Below, in pieces: positions 22,720 through 32,186 of a stretch of DNA of 64,000 nt (its first letter is position 1; every line of letters starts with the position of its first letter). The position numbers and the translations under genes were made by a program. The notes below the pieces were generated by a model. The model was not told the DNA's origin. It saw only the letters and a program-made list of their open reading frames with translations, and made no database searches. Where the stretch lies: contig OY986436.1 in the NCBI GenBank assembly GCA_963920525.1, forward strand, positions 175,886,361-175,950,360, written 5' to 3'. The DNA comes from Dichetophora obliterata. Taxonomy: Eukaryota; Arthropoda; Insecta; Diptera; Sciomyzidae.

Positions 22720-22989
22720 GTTATGACATATACAAATTTAATTTTTATCGGATTATTATTTGGTGGTTGCCCAGAACGTTGTAACTTTTGATCCAAAAAC
22801 ATAACACAAACCTATGAATTTTTTCTTCATTGTGCATTCCAGCTATCATTATCTCAAATTTAAGACCAATAACAATAATGAAAATGGAGTATTCTAATAG
22901 ATATTGATTTTTAATGAAATAATTCTAAGTAAAAGTATTCATTTACATAGGTAGCTCTAAGAAGTGAGCCACAGGCCAGCAAATAATAA

Positions 22990-23535
22990 CACTGTGCACT
23001 TTTTTCTCTGCATTTGATAAGTTAAACGTTTTTCACTAAATTTTGCTTAATAAATTAAAGGAATCTCGTGGTGACATTTGTTTTACCACTTTACCGAACA
23101 TTTTAGAACAAAATTTTCTTTTTTAAGATATATCAAAAATTACTCAAAAATGTGATTCTTACAAAAAGTCAAACGAAAAAAATTGGAACAACATTGCGTA
23201 TGAGTAACATTTTTTGATTTGAAGCGTTGAAAGCGGGCATGTCGCTTATTAAAGGTTTAAAGACAATTTCAAATGATTTTTCGCTATATTGTTGTGCAAT
23301 AAAGTTGTTGGCAAGAATAATAGAAATAACTTTTCTGAAGAAACCAAAATAAAAATCCTAATGGTTCAAGAGTTCTCAACATGCAAAAGAGTGCATTTCT
23401 GGACTAATTAAAAAAAAATTTTGCACTAAAGTCTTCGGTAAAGTGGAAAAAAGGATGCTACCACGAGATTCCTCATATTAAAATGAGGTGAAAAACGTTA
23501 AAATTATTAAATATAGATTTTCGTGCCGCACAGTG
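22990..23535. mobile_element. 546-bp MITE with ~100-bp inverted arms, TAA target
   Basis: It begins CACTGTGCAC and ends GCCGCACAGTG. Both arms share 'aacgtttttcac', 'aggaatctcgtggt' and 'ccactttaccgaa' in inverted order. TAA flanks both sides (22987-22989 and 23536-23538), fitting a Harbinger/Tourist-type target. It is nested in the 21890-23820 element. Confidence 0.75.
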
Positions 23536-23836
23536 TAATCAAATGAAAATAAAATTTGGATATGCCATAACAGACAAAATTTGAGGGAGCACGTTTTTTT
23601 GTTTAAAACCATTTTGCTTAAAATATAATGGCTTTAAATTTCAATTTACTAGCAAAACTGATTTTTCCCCATACAAATCGTATGGGAAAAATTAGAAAAT
23701 GAATTCGCGACCTCTTAACCTTTAACAATTGAGATGCGCTTCACAGAGGGTGATTCTAAGGTCAAATGGAAGTGGAAAAGCCGCGGACATCAAATATGAT
23801 TTTTTTTTTTTTGGACACCTTACAATTTTATACATA

Positions 23837-25496
23837 CACTAAGAATCATAAGTCTACGCTCCCATCGCACAAAAACTTTCCTTAGCTTAAAAATTTCAAA
23901 ATAACTTACGTTTGTTTCGATTTATTTCGATTATGTACTGTGCACATCACTAATGATGCTCTGTACATACTTTTTTGAATTCGTTCAGCGAGCGTTAGAA
24001 ATAACGGCACTTATGGCGCCACATTTAAGCAATGGAAGTGTCAAAAGTGTACGCTCATTGCAAATTATTGCAAGTTGTACGCACGTAAACGCGGGCAAAT
24101 TCGTTTTTTGTTGGTTTTTAATAATAAAAAGTATTTAATTCAATAAAATTTATATTTTATTTCTTGATATTCTAATCGTTTTTTTTAGTGGCATCTAGAA
24201 GAAAAGAAATAAGTGTCGGTGAAAGAAAAATATTTATAAAGCTTTGGGAAGAGGTTCAAAACTATCGACAAATTGGTAAAACAGTTGGCAGAGCATGGAC
24301 CTCGGTTCGAACAGTAGTTCAGAACTTTCAAAGTACCGGAATAATAACTTCAAAGCCACGTCCAGGGCACCCACCTAAGCTATCAGATCGAGAATCTCGC
24401 AGTATAATTTCACTTGTGAAAAAAAATTCGAAAATTACTGCTTCTCAAATATCTCTTGATATCGATCAAAAGTTTGGCAAGACTATAAGTGTATCTACTG
24501 CAAGAAGAATTTTGAGAAAGGCCGGATATCATGGAAGGGTTGCTCGCAAGAAACCCTTCATATCATTGGTAAACCGACAAAAGCGTATTGCCTTTGCAAA
24601 TCAGTACGTAAACAAACCATATGAGTTCTGGAGAAATGTCATGTTTACAGATGAGAGTAAGTTCTGCATTTTCGGAATAAAAGGACGGCAGATTGTGTGG
24701 AGAAAGCCGGGTACAGCCCTCAATAAAGAGAACTTATTGGCAACTGTTAAGCATGGTGGTGGAGGTGTGATGATGTGGGGGTGTATGGCAGCTAGTGGGG
24801 TTGGCAATTGTGTGTTTATTGAGTCGATTATGGATAAATTCGGTTGTTTAAACATTTTGAAAGAAAACGTAAAAGAAAGTGCAGAGAAACTTGGGTTGTC
24901 AAGTGAGTTTTACTTTCAACAAGACAACGACCCAAAACACACGGCTGAAATTGTAAAGCTTTGGCTACTTTACAATGTACCAAAACAGCTGAAAACACCT
25001 CCACAGTCACCAGATCTTAACCCCATTGAGCACTTGTGGGCATTGCTAGAACGAAAAATTCGAAAACGAGCTATTACAAGCAAAGATATGCTAAAAAGGG
25101 TAATTACTGAAGAATGGCAAAACATCACTGCTGAAGAAACAGCTAATCTCACCAACTCAATGCCAAAAAGGCTTAGAGAAGTCCTTAAACGTCGTGGTTA
25201 TCCAACAAGCTACTGACAAGAATATATTTTCATTTTGTTTTAATAAATTTCAAGTTTTATGTATGAACTTGTTTGAGGAGCTTAGACTTTTGACTCTTTA
25301 ATTTCTATATTTTAGTTAAATAATGCTTTATAATTTAAAATAATGTTAATAAACAATAAAAATAATGTATGAATATGAAACCTATTACAATCGGAAAATA
25401 TAATATACAAAAATTTTTTTGAAAAAATAACGTTTTTTTAATTTTTTAAGACTTAATTTTTTTTACGGTAGGAGCGTAGACTTATGATTCTTAGTG
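23837..25496 (+). mobile_element. Tc1-family element, nearly intact
   Basis: The inverted ends CACTAAGAATCATAAGTCTA (continuing CGCTCC) match over at least 26 bp. TA flanks both sides (23835-23836 and 25497-25498). At 1,660 bp this is the usual Tc1 size. It encodes one 342-codon transposase frame. It lies immediately right of the 21890-23820 element. Confidence 0.95.
24188..25216 (+). CDS. Tc1 transposase, full-length frame without a genomic ATG
   Basis: This is a DD34E transposase that excises and inserts its element at TA sites. The N-terminal third has two helix-turn-helix units: GERKIFIKLWEEVQNYRQIG, and later SKITASQISLDIDQKFGKT. A GRPR-like hinge (SKPRPGHPPKLS) lies between them. Catalytic motifs are VMFTDESKF (first D), YFQQDNDPKHTA (second D) and SPDLNPIEHLW (E), with 34 residues between the second D and the E. 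The frame is uninterrupted to the TGA at 25214-25216, and its length is normal for the family. The first codon of the homologous region is GTG, where relatives have ATG, and no upstream in-frame ATG exists. The bases before it (a T-run ending TTTTTTTTAG) look like a splice acceptor, so an ATG could form by splicing an upstream A to TG. Otherwise a point mutation has removed the start. Confidence 0.9.
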   Translation: MASRRKEISVGERKIFIKLWEEVQNYRQIGKTVGRAWTSVRTVVQNFQSTGIITSKPRPGHPPKLSDRESRSIISLVKKNSKITASQISLDIDQKFGKTISVSTARRILRKAGYHGRVARKKPFISLVNRQKRIAFANQYVNKPYEFWRNVMFTDESKFCIFGIKGRQIVWRKPGTALNKENLLATVKHGGGGVMMWGCMAASGVGNCVFIESIMDKFGCLNILKENVKESAEKLGLSSEFYFQQDNDPKHTAEIVKLWLLYNVPKQLKTPPQSPDLNPIEHLWALLERKIRKRAITSKDMLKRVITEEWQNITAEETANLTNSMPKRLREVLKRRGYPTSY

Positions 25497-25498
25497 TA

Positions 25499-26802
25499 TG
25501 TAAACAAAATTATACATATGTAAACTCTAAATAATATTGTTAAATACATGCTAATAAGCAATCACTTGAATCAACTTGTCTTGCTTTCCAGAAATGTGTT
25601 TTTATAGCTGTTTGATTGCTAATATTAACCTTGCACACGGAATACAGTTTGCAGTAAAAAATGCTTCAAGTATAAAATTGGTTAATTTTTGGTGAATGCT
25701 AAGAATGTGATCTTTGTTCATTAATGTTTCATATCAATTAATAATCTATTCTTAAGTCACTCAAATCAGTTTATGAGCAATATTAATTCTTTAAATCAGA
25801 CGTATTTTTTCATAATTTTTTATTCGATTCTATTTATTTTTCCTAAGTTAAGATAACTTGCTTCTTCACTTCAAAATTCTCCGCATTCAAAAACTTTCCC
25901 ACATAACGCAATGCGAAGTATAAATCAAAAACAGCCTGCGCTGATCAGCATTGTGTTAATATAGATATCATAGCATTTTAAACTGAGTCATGACGCAATT
26001 GCGTTAAAGCATTCCATATCAGCGCAGCATTTTTTACTGCGTTACCCATGTCTACTACATTCACACTATAGCTATTGTGTGCACGCAAATATTTTCCAAA
26101 TAGGTAAAAAAACACTAAATAGTTAAAAGAAACTTATTTCTGAAAAACATGCACATCACCATATCAAATTTTAATTTAAGACAATAGTTTAAAATTTTTT
26201 TTTCCAAAAATTGAGCTACGCCTCGCTTAAATGTGTTAATTTTGAAATATACGAGTAGTTTATCGGTATTGGCTTTTTTCACAAATGGAAGCCATTTCTT
26301 AATTATAAGCTTTAAGTTTTCTTTTGTCCTGCACATAGTTACAAATGTAGAATGTTTACAATGTTTTTACTCAGTGTTTTTTTTTATCTTTAGTAACATA
26401 TGTATATAAATTTTTAGCATTTTTCAATTAATCCTTTTATACTCCTTCTTTAGTTGTATTATTTCATATTTCTTTTAGAATAGTGTTTTGTTGATTTTAC
26501 GTTTATATCTGTTAGTTTTTGGTATGTTATAGTTATAATAGTTATAATTAAAATGCTGCCAGTGTTGCAGACCCTGTGCATGTTATATATTTGATTATGT
26601 TTGACAGTAAGTTGGATTTCTTAGAACCTTCTATATGTTAAAGGTTAAATAATTTAATTGAACATTCACTTGAATTAGTCTATAATAAAGAATTTAATGT
26701 GAATAACTTAAGCAAAAAGAAAAGTTTAAAGTAAAATACCACATAAACTGGTACTAAATATATAATTAAGGGGCCTGTTTGGGAAAACTTTAGCTACACG
26801 TA
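25499..26802. other. AT-rich spacer downstream of the host gene
   Basis: Nothing coding recognised. Part may be 3' untranslated or flanking sequence of the minus-strand gene ending at 26894. Confidence 0.45.
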
Positions 26803-26829
26803 CTTCTTCTTCTTCTTCTTCTTCTTCTC
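26803..26829. repeat. (CTT)n microsatellite
   Basis: Nine CTT units, about 65 bp downstream of the stop codon of the minus-strand gene. Confidence 0.9.
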
Positions 26830-26893
26830 TGACAGATTTTCTCTCTGGTTAAGCCGTGTTAAACATTCATTCATTCTCATTTGATTTAATAAA

Positions 26894-27465
26894 TTAAAAA
26901 TATTTCTCGCCATTTGCACTGCTGTACGAGAAGCTGGGCTTAGCCACGGGCTCTTTCAAAAATTGACCCATTGAACGCTTCTTTTTGGAGACCATAAAAC
27001 GCTTGTTTGAATAACCTAAAAAAATTATTGCGATTTTTGTCAAAAATATGAAAATTTATTGTAGTGTTCTGCAACTTACGATTGTTGGCGGAGTATTTGT
27101 GCTCACGTGGGGGTAACTCATACTTGGGCAGCGTTTCCATATTGTATGGTACACCATAATAGTCTACAATAGACGGTTCCAGCCAGGCACCGCCAACAGC
27201 ACCCATGCCACCCACACTGCCGCCATTATATTCGCTCTCTTCGTCCAAGTTATTATTTGGCTGAAAGTCATATGTGGCCGGGTAATAGCTATTCTTGGGG
27301 TTGTAGCTGTTGTAGTTGTTGTTGTTGCTGCTGCTACTGTATGGATTTGGATATGTTATGTAGGATTCATCGGCATCAGTATCCTTGCGCGCTCTCTCAC
27401 CAGCTTCAACAAGTGCTACCAAGGCCAACATGTCGGCGGGCGTTAGTTTAGTATCGCGTTTGAGT
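26894..27465 (-). CDS. Last two exons of a peptide-precursor-like host gene (5' end not in view)
   Basis: The internal exon is 27465-27080. It begins after a T-rich acceptor ending in TTTTTTAG and ends at the donor C|GTAAGT. A 64-bp intron follows, closing with a T-run and AG. The last exon is 27015-26894, ending with TAA. The split codon C|GT rejoins in frame, giving 168 residues. The exon opens LKRDTKLTPADMLALVALVE and continues with an Asn/Ser/Tyr-rich low-complexity stretch (SSSSNNNNYNSYN). A glycine patch and LEPSIVDYYGVPYNMETLPK follow. The end is SNKRFMVSKKKRSMGQFL...GEKYF. The dibasic KR, KKKR and LKRD sites suggest processing by prohormone convertases, as in neuropeptide or granin-like precursors. 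The signal peptide would lie in upstream exons not found here. I cannot name the family. Splicing is inferred from sequence only. Confidence 0.7.
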
Positions 27466-28159
27466 CTAAAAAAGGTCAAGAATTAGTAAATGTCAACAAC
27501 CACAATGAACTTAATAAGCTTAAAAGTATTGTTTGGTTTTTATCATGTATCATATATTTATGAATTTTATTAAAAACTATTGATAACATATTATTTTATT
27601 GCCTATGGTCAAAACCATCTGACCATTTATTAGTCAGCACCTTCTTTACTAAGCTCCCTAGTAAAATGTTTGTTTTTCTATATACATATTCTAATAATTT
27701 TTCACAAATAATGTCACAAATAAGTGACTCCTCCTACCTTCTAAATCTGAGTTCATCTTTGAGAAATCTGTCAATGTAATTTTATTAAATGTAGATTATT
27801 CGATTATTTGATATAACATTGAACATGACCACATTACAAGATAATATTCTCTAACATTTTTTTAAATCAAGATATCTTCTATATCAATTTTTTTTGGAAA
27901 AATGTCCATTTTGTTTCTATTTAAAGGAGTTAAGTCAACCTTTCAATATTTTATATTCTCTATGCTTTATGTTCGCAGAATATATCTAAACAATTATTTT
28001 TTATATCGGCTAATCCACACTTTTCGGGTGACCGGGTTACCGTAACCCACACAGATTTTAAAAGTCGCGCCATTTCAAACGAAGCGAATTTTGGGGGTTC
28101 TGATTGGGGGGAAATCTGTGTAATCCGTAAGTAGTTACCCCAGTCTGCGCTTGGTGCTC
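27466..28159. other. Upstream intron or intergenic sequence
   Basis: AT-rich. No further exon of the minus-strand gene could be recognised. A segment near 28020-28110 is less AT-rich and contains GGTTACCGTAACC, a small palindrome. Confidence 0.4.
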
Positions 28160-28868
28160 GAGTTAGAAAGTTGGCTTCGGGTATTTCTCACCCAGTCAGT
28201 ACTGAACGTTACAAAATCCGTATTCTTGGGAAACAGAAAAAATTTTTTTTAATTAATGAAGAATCAGAAAAGCCGGAAATGATTGAGTTTTATAATAAAA
28301 CAAAGGGTGGCACAGATTCTTTCAATGACACCAGTACAGTACCGCTAAAAAAACTTTGAGGTGGCCTGTTAGATTGTTTTATGGTATGTTGGATCAAGTG
28401 TAAATGTTTTTATCGTATACAATTTAAATCAAACTAACACTCCAATGAAAAGAATTGATTACGGAATGGAACTTGCGATGCAACTTGTTAAACCTGGGGC
28501 CGAATTACAGCATCCGTGATCGAGCAAAATTGTACAAGATTGATAGGCACTTGTCTCGTGATGCCCTTCGTAATTTCGCTCGATCACGGATGCTGTAATT
28601 CGGCCCCTGCGCTAGCTGCTAGATAAGCTACCCCTACGTTGCAAATAAGACTGCGCAGTATGATTGAAGATTTTTTAGATGCGTAAGATTTGCCAAAGGA
28701 ACTGGATATAAGACATGAGTTTGTTGATAACAAAATGGCAAAATAAAAGCGCTGCAACTTGTGTCCGAATTCACTCTACCGCAAAACCTTCTACAAGTGC
28801 CTCAAATGATACAGGGCTATGTGCAAAGAGCATGTAGCTAAAATATGCTGCGAATGTGAAAACACAGT
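28160..28868 (+). pseudogene. piggyBac-like transposase, C-terminal half (broken)
   Basis: The order of recognisable blocks is that of a DDE_Tnp_1_7 (piggyBac) transposase from the last catalytic region onward. KPEMIEFYNKTKGGTDSFND (about 28270) is the conserved segment with the late aspartate. After a frameshift come FYGMLDQV (about 28378) and VYNLNQTNTPMKRIDYGMEL. Next are a conserved charged helix (SMIEDFLDA, about 28660) and the Cys-rich C-terminal domain CNLCPNSLYRKTFYKCLKC with MCKEHVAKICCECEN (28745-28868), which binds zinc and end DNA. The block GLY is missing from the frame after FND, and a 112-bp palindromic MITE splits it at 28496. The N-terminal half is absent. Confidence 0.82.
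28496..28607. mobile_element. 112-bp palindromic MITE, copy 1
   Basis: The arms start GGGGCCGAATTACAGCATCC and continue GTGATCGAGC. The right arm is the exact or near-exact complement, ending GGCCCC. It interrupts the piggyBac relic. No clear target duplication beyond the flanking CT/TG. Confidence 0.88.
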
Positions 28869-28870
28869 CT

Positions 28871-28982
28871 GGGGCCGAATTACAGCATCCGTGATCGAGC
28901 AAAATTACGAAGGGCACCACGAGATAAGTGCCTATCAATCTTGTACAATTTTGTTCGATCACGAATGCTGTAATTCGGCCCC
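28871..28982. mobile_element. 112-bp palindromic MITE, copy 2, inverted relative to copy 1
   Basis: It has the same arms as copy 1 and the same length. The asymmetric loop ('acgaagggcaccacgagata', 'agtgcctatcaatcttgtac') is the reverse complement of copy 1's loop with two or three changes. It lies at the end of the piggyBac coding region, just after ICCECEN. Confidence 0.88.
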
Positions 28983-29774
28983 TGATTTTCTTTTTTTATA
29001 TTTTGGACAATAAAACTTTCATTTAATAATCAATTTTGTTATTTATTTATATTATAGTTGTGCCTTGTTACGATAAATCAAGCATGGAACATTTTATCGC
29101 TATCCCAAAAAAACGGGTATTTTCAAAGTTAAGAAATATATAGTTTTTGAAATGGATCAAAAAACTAATTCGTCCATTTTAAAAAACAACTTTTGAGCTT
29201 TTAAATGCAACAAGACAAATTTCGATATCTTTTCTTTCACAAAGTTATGCAATTTAAAAAAAAGTGAATTTTCATGAAAATTTTTTTTCGAATTGTTTAA
29301 ATTTTTGAATGTATCTTTGTTTTAAAAAATAATCCAATAAATCTTTTAACACTTTTGTAATTGTGACAAAATTTCCTATCGATTGAAAAACGTGACTTTT
29401 TTATAGTCGGTACCCTGAGGGTTAAAAATTGGATAGAAAAAATTTAAAGTTGTAAGAGCTCCAGAAAGTTGCTCAACGTATAAAAAAATCTGTTAGAAGA
29501 CGCCACTAAGGCGAACCTGAAACAGCTAAAATATGTTTTATATTATTTTTATTTAATTTTATTTTATGTTTACTAGTGCTAAATTTATTGAAATAACCCT
29601 GCTACCAAACTTGATGACTTTGTCGAAATTTCGACTATTTCGTAAACTATTTCAAACTGTCGCACAGTAGATCGTGTAGTAGACTTGTATCAAAAATGTT
29701 TTTGTCTCAAAATCATTGTAAAGAAAACACTTTAAAGAAACTAAGTCCAAATTATACAGTCAAACAAACAAAGA
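28983..29774. other. AT-rich spacer, nothing recognised
   Basis: No supported coding or repeat. Probably includes the 3' flank of the piggyBac relic, with AATAAA-like words near 29008. Confidence 0.45.
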
Positions 29775-30708
29775 AATTATGGAATTCTGTTTAGGGATTC
29801 TGATAGATAAGACGAAAAAAAAGTATATGTGTAACGGCGTATTAAAAGTTTACGTCTAAATAAGATTTAATATGGGTTTGACATTATTTTTCAGCAATTT
29901 AACTCAACAAAAATTTTAAAAACTTTAGACATTTGCTTCCGAAATGTTATTATGTTAAGCGACTTATAAGACAATTCCATGGGTTATATTTTTGTAAAAT
30001 ACTTTAAGCCTCTAGCGCGCTGTTTGTTATTGTTTAAAGTTTTTCAAAAAAAGTGAAAATGATATAGTTTTAAGTGCATTGAGTCTTCGAATAGTGTGTA
30101 AAATAATATTAAATTGAAATATAAATAAAAAAAAATAAATCGCAATGGGCATGAAATTTTGGACATGCCATTGCTAGTGCTGTTTAGTTTGTGTAGTCCA
30201 CTTATTCTATAGCTAGAATGATAGTATAACAGGTATTCTCATTTTAACAAGGATGAGCATGAAAATATAGTTTTTAATGACATCTCAAATGGCTCTTAAA
30301 GCTTAAACCCTTCTTTTAAATAATTTTCCTATCCAAGCAATAACAGTCATTTGCAATTAAATTTTTCTCATCAAGTTTATCCGAGTACTGGTTTTATTTT
30401 GGAAGTTGGCATTCAATTTTTTCCAAAATATCGTTAAATTGTGCTAATAAATTAAATTGTTTTTGTTATACATGTGAAAAACACACACTTCTTGAATACC
30501 GCCTTAGCTTTTTTAATAGTAAAGTGGATAACATGTAATGGATGTGTAATCATACTTTGAGTTGGAAGTTTTTCCGAATAGGTCGTGAATATCTAAATAT
30601 TGCTGACTTTCATGCTATAATGGCTTAAATCAGTGATCAAAAGGTAATAAACGATTCTTGAGAACATTGCTTTATTATAATGTTAATTTTCATATTAGTT
30701 CAAAGAAA

Positions 30709-30871
30709 CTCAATGGCTTTCGGCATGCCAATGCGTTGGCTAGATCCATGCGAGTATAATAAATACATGTGCTACTTCATCTATTTCTCAAAATATTCAA
30801 CACACATGGAAACACCAACTTCAAATTGGTTCTTCTGCAAGGAACAGGCTCTTACACCATCCCAAAATTAA
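30709..30871 (+). pseudogene. N-terminal fragment of an uncharacterised transposon-borne protein
   Basis: The frame gives MAFGMPMRWLDPCEY, then a cysteine and aromatic stretch YMCYFIYFSKYS, ending with a stop after TPSQN. The FGMPMRW...C.YF arrangement resembles the Cys-containing N terminus of a family of insect and cnidarian proteins with no assigned function. That family also carries the GERFHQ block found at about 31750 here. The attribution is from memory and uncertain. It lies inside the 29775-33615 inverted-repeat element, which suggests a transposon gene. Confidence 0.45.
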
Positions 30872-31022
30872 TTTTTGAACAATTTTATTGGAGCAAATAA
30901 AAACGTGTTGCACATCACTTCACTTTACCCTATATATTAACAAAATTTTCTTTAAGGCACAATTATTTTTATGAATAAATTGGCTGTAACTTTGTTTTAC
31001 TTAATTTTTTTGGTCGTATTCC

Positions 31023-31880
31023 AGACACACGAAAAATCATGCAGAACGATGATTTTGACAAACCGCTGCAACCAAAAGAGCTAAAGGCCCAGTTATAATA
31101 GACGTAACGTAATGTGGTCTAATGTCAATTGAGCAGTGTGTTCTTTCACTTATTGTTTCAAACAATACTTTCTTATACAAGTGATTATAATAAACGTAAC
31201 GTAATGTAACGGGACGTAAAGATCCGTTGGATTTCGATTTCTACTTTACATTACGTCTGTTCAAAGAGCAACTAAACATTGAGGTTAGATTCGATTATTG
31301 CGCTAATTTATATTGTTGAACTACGCTTTTTGTTGAGTTTTCGTTATTAATGTGATAGTTCTATATATCCACAGCTATGGATGACGAAGTTTTAATTGTA
31401 CTTGTACTTGTACAGGAACGTGCAATTATTTACGACAAACAACTGCCTGGCTACTGCCTATTATAATTGCTACAACGTTTTCTTACATTACGTCCCGTCA
31501 CGATGACAATTGACAACATTGCGTTACTTTACATTACGTCTATTATAACTGGGCCCTAAAAGCATGGAGATTTGTCTAAAGGGCGTCATCAATAATAGTC
31601 TTTCTTGGAAAGACTAAATCCCCAGATTATAGGCACATTTTTAAAAATATGTTAGACGTGTTTAAAGAAATACATGTCCATATGTCAACTAAGTTTCACT
31701 TTTTGCATGAACATATTGACTTTTTCTAAAAGCAGGAATTTGATAAGCAAGGGGAACGCTTTCACCAAACGTGTCTTCCGATGGAAGAACGCTACAAAGG
31801 AAAAAATATTCGTTCAATGAAATCCGATTTTTGTTGGTGGTTGCATGAGGATGAAATTAAGATGCCAAGAAAAAAAATAT
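31023..31880 (+). pseudogene. Central and C-terminal fragment of the same uncharacterised transposon-borne protein
   Basis: The reading TREIMQNDDFDKPLQPKEL stops at a MITE (31086-31555) and resumes after it as KAWRFVKGVINNSLSWKD, so the frame joins cleanly across the insertion. After frame changes come MSTKFHFLHEHIDFF (about 31685), then EFDKQGERFHQTCLPMEERY, then a tryptophan-rich block, SDFCWWLHEDEIKMP. The HFLH-H-DFF...GERFHQ...MEERY...YCW series matches, as I recall it, a conserved but unnamed family found in multiple insect genomes and usually associated with repeats. It could be the catalytic or accessory protein of this element. Stops break the frame, so it is not functional. Confidence 0.55.
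31086..31555. mobile_element. 470-bp MITE with CTAAA duplication inside an ORF
   Basis: The ends GGCCCAGTTATAATAGACGT (continuing AA) and their complement match over about 45 bp with small changes. CTAAA is directly repeated (31081-31085 and 31556-31560). Without the insert and one repeat the codons read GAG CTA AAA GCA TGG, giving ELKAW, a conserved join. The target duplication may be longer and partly lost. Confidence 0.88.
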
Positions 31881-32186
31881 AAGATAAAAAATTGAAAAAT
31901 GTCTTTATATTGTGTTTTATTTTTATGCCTTCGCATTTTATCGCAGATAATTCTTGTTTTTGGTGGATTATTGTGAAGTTTTGCTAGCCAATTTTAACTA
32001 AAATGTTTGATTCGAAATGTGTTCTTAAGAGGTTTTTTTTTTAAAGGTAAAAAATACTAAAACAGAAGGGCAGGCGCAGAAGGGTTAACAGATTTTCAAA
32101 AATATTATGGACCGAATTTTTATCACTGAAATAATTCACTAAGCATAACAACATTTCACAAGCGCATATTTAAAAATTTTTATGTA

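Larger units (their letters stand above)
21890..23820. mobile_element. Outer long-TIR element holding two nested MITEs, TA target
   Basis: The left end GGGTGTCCCAAAAAG and the right end with TTTTGGACACC are flanked by TA (21888-21889 and 23821-23822). The arms match over more than 200 bp, including GAAGCGCATCTCAATTG, 'aattttcccatacgatttg' and 'aattttgtctgtt'. The left arm is cut by a hAT MITE (22126-22719), and its sequence continues at 22720 exactly as in the right arm. A second TIR element (22990-23535) lies in the centre. No transposase is visible. Confidence 0.85.

Noticed and set aside
27257..27451. Plus-strand ORF with a Cys-rich stretch
   Set aside because: Antisense shadow of the Asn/Ser-rich exon on the minus strand; the Cys run comes from its Asn/Ser codon repeats.
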